A stretch of 64,000 nt of DNA from Lentzea indica (lineage in GTDB: Bacteria > Actinomycetota > Actinomycetes > Mycobacteriales > Pseudonocardiaceae), in assembly GCF_012184385.1 (NCBI RefSeq), contig NZ_VSRL01000009.1:1-64000 (forward strand), written 5' to 3'. Position 1 is the first letter of the stretch. Every line of letters starts with the position of its first letter. The translations under genes were made by a program, and so were the position numbers. This document shows, piece after piece, positions 61,298 through 64,000 of this stretch. Below the pieces are notes generated by a model that did no database searches, was not told the origin of the DNA, and saw only the letters and a program-made list of their open reading frames with translations.

Positions 61298-62589
61298 ACG
61301 AGTGGATCAGGCGCAGGTTGCCGGAGTTGCTTGAAGAACACGGAGTCGTTGGCGCACAAGTAGCCGTGCTGCACAACGGCGAATTCGTTGACGCGGCAGC
61401 AGGTGTGCGCAACGTCGACACGAACGAGCCGGTCACCGGTGACACGTTCTTCCAGATCGGCTCGATCACCAAGGTGTGGACGGCCACGCTGGTGATGCAG
61501 CTGGTCAATGAGGGCCTGCTCGACCTCGACCGCCCGGTGCGCGATGCGCTGCCGGAGTTCCGGATCGCGGACGAGGAGGCGGCGCGGATCATCACGCCGC
61601 GCCAGCTCCTCTGCCACACCGCGGGCTTCGATGGCGACCTGAGGTTCGAGACGGGCTCTGGCGACGACATGCTGGCGAAGTACGTCGGCCTTCTCTCGGA
61701 GGCCGGCCAGATCAGTCCGCCCGGCGAGCTCTACTCGTACTGCAACGCCGGCTACGTCGTGCTCGGACGGATCGTCGAGGTGGTGCGCGGCAAGCCTTTC
61801 CGGGCTGTGCTCCACGAGCGGTTCGGCCTGCGCTCGTTCGCGGCATCCCAGGCCGAGTACGCGCTGCACGAGATGGCGGACGGACACCTGGACGAGGACG
61901 GCGAGCTGCGGCCGACGACCGACCACCTGCCGGAGTCGTGGGCGCCGTCCGGGGCGGTGCTCGCGATGAGTGCGCGCGAGCTGCTTGAGTTCGTGCGCAT
62001 GCACCTTGAGACCACCGAGTTCGACGCGATGCGCGAGCCACAGGCCACGCACCCGGACTTCGGCACCGGCGAGTGGTGGTGGGGCCTCGGGTGGGAGCTG
62101 TCCAACGTCGAGGGCGGCACGATGATCGGCCACACCGGCTCGACCGTCGGTTACACGTCCGTGGTGCGGGTGGTACCGGAGGCCGGGGTCGCGGTGGCCG
62201 TGCTGGTCAACGGGAGCAAGGCGGCCTGGCCGTTCTTCGCGGCGATCCTCGACCACCTGCTCGGCGAGTTGGCCGGTGTGCGCACCAGGAAGCTCCCCGA
62301 CGTACCCGCGGACCCGATCCCCGCCGACCCCGGCAAGCTCGCCGGGCTGTACCGCAGCACGCTCCTCGACGTGCACATCACGCCAGGTGCCACGGGCGTG
62401 CTCGTGAAGCGCGTCGGTCGGGACCCGCTCAGCGCGGCGTTGCTGTCGGCAGAGGAACGGGAGTTCGTCCACCTGACGGACGACGTGCTGATCGCGGTCG
62501 ACAAGAGCGGTGTGCTGCCACTGGGCGGCCGGGACGAGAACGGTCGCGTCGGCTGGGTGCACTGGAGCCGGGCGGCGATGCGGGTCTAA
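61294..62589 (+). CDS. Serine hydrolase, class C beta-lactamase/esterase family (copy 3 of 3)
   Basis: 431 residues from GTG 61294, again coupled by GTGA. Ser57 and Lys60 (FFQIGSITKVW), YSYCNAGYVVLG and IGHTGSTVGYTSV are intact, so all three copies should be active. It is more diverged than copies 1 and 2 in the middle (YVGLLSEAGQISPPGE) and the C-terminal domain (VHITPGATGVLVKRVGRD), suggesting a shifted substrate range. Its stop overlaps the convergent secreted esterase stop by 4 bp. Confidence 0.88.
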   Translation: MNEWIRRRLPELLEEHGVVGAQVAVLHNGEFVDAAAGVRNVDTNEPVTGDTFFQIGSITKVWTATLVMQLVNEGLLDLDRPVRDALPEFRIADEEAARIITPRQLLCHTAGFDGDLRFETGSGDDMLAKYVGLLSEAGQISPPGELYSYCNAGYVVLGRIVEVVRGKPFRAVLHERFGLRSFAASQAEYALHEMADGHLDEDGELRPTTDHLPESWAPSGAVLAMSARELLEFVRMHLETTEFDAMREPQATHPDFGTGEWWWGLGWELSNVEGGTMIGHTGSTVGYTSVVRVVPEAGVAVAVLVNGSKAAWPFFAAILDHLLGELAGVRTRKLPDVPADPIPADPGKLAGLYRSTLLDVHITPGATGVLVKRVGRDPLSAALLSAEEREFVHLTDDVLIAVDKSGVLPLGGRDENGRVGWVHWSRAAMRV

Positions 62590-63470
62590 ACCGCGCGCTT
62601 GGCGTACTTGGCGAGGAACTGCACGACGTCAGGCGTCACCTTGCGATACAACCGGTCGTCGTGCCCACCGGCCTTGACCGTGCCCACCTCGGGCCGCACC
62701 TCGCGGATGAATCGGCGGGTGCCCTCGATGAACCGGTCGCGGTCGCCGATCCACACGCCCAAAGCGGTCGGGCCGGTCGACTTGAGGTGCCGCAGCGGAT
62801 CCAGTGACGCCCACTCGCCCTCGTTCTTGAACGCCCTGCGCTTGGCCATCTCAGGCCACGTGGTGATCAGGCCGGGGGAGATGGCCGCGGCGGCCGCGAT
62901 CGGGTCGCCGCGTTCGGCGCGGCGGCGCGCGTAGAGCAGAGAGCCGAAGCCGCCCATCGACACGCCCGTCACGGCGAACGGTTCGCCGTAGCCGCGTTCG
63001 CGCAGCCAGCGCGGGACCTCGTCGAGCAGCATCGCCATCGGGTCGTCGCCGGGGACGTTCTCGTGCCAGTAGTTGTCGCCGCCGTCGACCGCGACGAAGC
63101 CGAACGCCGGGACCGAGCCCTTCGCGATGGCGGTGGTCAGCACCTCGGCGAGGTTGCCGACGGCCGCGTGCCTGGCGTCGCCGTGCAGGCCGTGCAGCAG
63201 GATCGACATCGGCAGGCCGCGCGGGCTCGGGCCGGTCGGGAGGTAGAAGGCGAGGGTGACCTCGCGGTGGCGGGCTGCCGAGTACACGCGTTCGAAGCGG
63301 ATGGTCGGCTTGGCGGCCAGGGTGCGGCTGAGGCGGTCCGCCGTCGCGATCTGCTGCTCGGTGGCGTTGGACGACGACACGTACGTCGCGACGCCGGTGG
63401 CTGTCGCGATGACCACGCCGATCGCCGCAAGGAGGGTGCGGCGGCTGTACCTCGGATCCCCCATGCTCAC
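62586..63470 (-). CDS. Tat-type secreted alpha/beta hydrolase (esterase)
   Basis: 294 residues. The N-terminus MSMGDPRYSRRTLLAAIGVVIATATGV has a twin-arginine pattern (SRRTLLA) and a hydrophobic stretch: exported or membrane-anchored. Alpha/beta hydrolase with oxyanion region ILLHGLHGDAR, nucleophile Ser171 in VTGVSMGGFGSLL, and Asp/His near WIGDRDRF and KAGGHDDRLYR. It resembles esterase D/antigen 85-like hydrolases with a compact lid. Substrate unknown. Convergent with the tandem serine hydrolases. Confidence 0.85.
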   Translation of the reverse strand: MSMGDPRYSRRTLLAAIGVVIATATGVATYVSSSNATEQQIATADRLSRTLAAKPTIRFERVYSAARHREVTLAFYLPTGPSPRGLPMSILLHGLHGDARHAAVGNLAEVLTTAIAKGSVPAFGFVAVDGGDNYWHENVPGDDPMAMLLDEVPRWLRERGYGEPFAVTGVSMGGFGSLLYARRRAERGDPIAAAAAISPGLITTWPEMAKRRAFKNEGEWASLDPLRHLKSTGPTALGVWIGDRDRFIEGTRRFIREVRPEVGTVKAGGHDDRLYRKVTPDVVQFLAKYAKRAV

Positions 63471-63503
63471 CTCATCGCGTGGGTGCCGTTCCTCGTTTCT
63501 GTC

Positions 63504-64000
63504 TCAGAGGACGGAACGCACGCGTAAGGAGGACAGTTCCTCGTCGGAATAACCCAGCCAGCGCAACACCTGATCATTGTGCGCGCCGAGCTCGGGGACC
63601 GCACCCGGTGACCACTCGAAGCCGGCCACCGCAGGCGGCAGCATCCGGGCCGTGCCGCCGGGAACCTGCACGTCAACCCAGGTGTCGAGCTGTGGATGGG
63701 TGGGCAGTTCGGTGATCGAGCGGGTCAGTGCGGCCGGCACGTCGGCCCTGTCCAAAGCGGCCAGCGACTCGGCTGCGGTGAGGCCTGAAAACGCCTGTTC
63801 GAGGATCTTCTGGAGCTCTGCGCGGTGCGCGACGCGAGAGGCACCTGTGGCGAACCTCTCCTCGAAACCAAGCCCGATCAACCCGCACAACCGCTGCCAC
63901 TGGCCGTCGTTCTGCACGGCCAGATGTACGGCACCGTCAGCACAGGCCACCGGACCGTACGGCGCGATGCTCGGGTGATGCGCGCCCGAACGCGGGGCGG
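63504..64000 (-). CDS. CaiB/BaiF family CoA-transferase (N-terminal part outside window)
   Basis: The minus-strand frame runs off the right edge: the visible C-terminal 165 codons begin RSGAHHPSIAPYGPVACADGAVHLAVQNDGQWQRLCGLIGL, which is the CaiB/BaiF (type III CoA-transferase) pattern, and end ELGAHNDQVLRWLGYSDEELSSLRV. Enzymes of this class move CoA between carboxylic acids. A methionine-like GTG at 63950 would be an internal position, not the start. Substrate unknown. Confidence 0.85.
   Translation of the reverse strand, partial: APRSGAHHPSIAPYGPVACADGAVHLAVQNDGQWQRLCGLIGLGFEERFATGASRVAHRAELQKILEQAFSGLTAAESLAALDRADVPAALTRSITELPTHPQLDTWVDVQVPGGTARMLPPAVAGFEWSPGAVPELGAHNDQVLRWLGYSDEELSSLRVRSVL

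Overview
The window is high-GC DNA from an actinomycete. GTG and TTG starts, a mycothiol-dependent nitroreductase homologue, a group II truncated haemoglobin, paired clpP genes and an Eis-type acetyltransferase point to the Mycobacteriales/Pseudonocardiales. Family composition and intergenic style suggest Pseudonocardiaceae (Lentzea/Saccharothrix-like), but the genus is inference. From memory, the conserved genes (gdh, thioesterase, aglA, glbO, HNH nuclease, small cytochrome-oxidase-associated protein plus DUF5130, pepN, nitroreductase, rpiB, nei, tig, clpP1, clpP2, clpX) are the same set as M. tuberculosis Rv2457c-Rv2476c. The window therefore looks like an ancient chromosomal backbone with lineage-specific insertions.

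Layout. 1-7218: the end of a disordered FG-repeat protein, then the giant NAD-glutamate dehydrogenase. 7219-15350: a repeat-rich intergenic stretch, thioesterase, LtrA-type membrane protein, GH13 glucosidase, GlbO, MscS channel and prolyl oligopeptidase. 15502-18905: HNH nuclease, a remarkable protein built from 19 DSVRIT repeats, an MFS exporter and two small genes of the cytochrome aa3 accessory type. 18949-30412: a GNAT gene and a barstar-GNAT fusion, pepN, nitroreductase, AlkA-like protein, aldehyde dehydrogenase, Eis, nei and rpiB. 30440-33506: ComB-like phosphatase, MBL hydrolase, HIT, VOC/HxlR and an NAD(P)-binding protein. 33877-36669: tRNA-Gly and tRNA-Pro, an alpha/beta hydrolase and a large unknown protein ending in a HEPN-like motif.

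36666-41781 is a glycine betaine-type ABC importer with two paralogous binding proteins, one ATPase and one permease made of two fused copies. 42252-51241 is a compact six-gene operon divergent from a LacI regulator: sugar-binding lipoprotein, two permeases, GH5-like enzyme, GH38 alpha-mannosidase and a secreted fungal-type (Endo T-like) GH18 endo-beta-N-acetylglucosaminidase. A perfect 12-bp palindrome lies between operon and regulator, and a long terminator hairpin follows the last gene. Read together, this is a proposed system for releasing, importing and dismantling high-mannose N-glycans.

51599-53513 holds a LysR regulator and a secreted protein of unknown function. 53743-57995 is the tig-clpP1-clpP2-clpX proteostasis block. 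58060-62589 is an RBBP9-type hydrolase followed by three tandem translationally coupled serine hydrolases (a recent triplication). The window ends with a Tat-type secreted esterase and a truncated CaiB/BaiF CoA-transferase. The most unusual items are the DSVRIT repeat protein, the N-glycan operon, the barstar-GNAT fusion and the HEPN-like protein beside the tRNAs.
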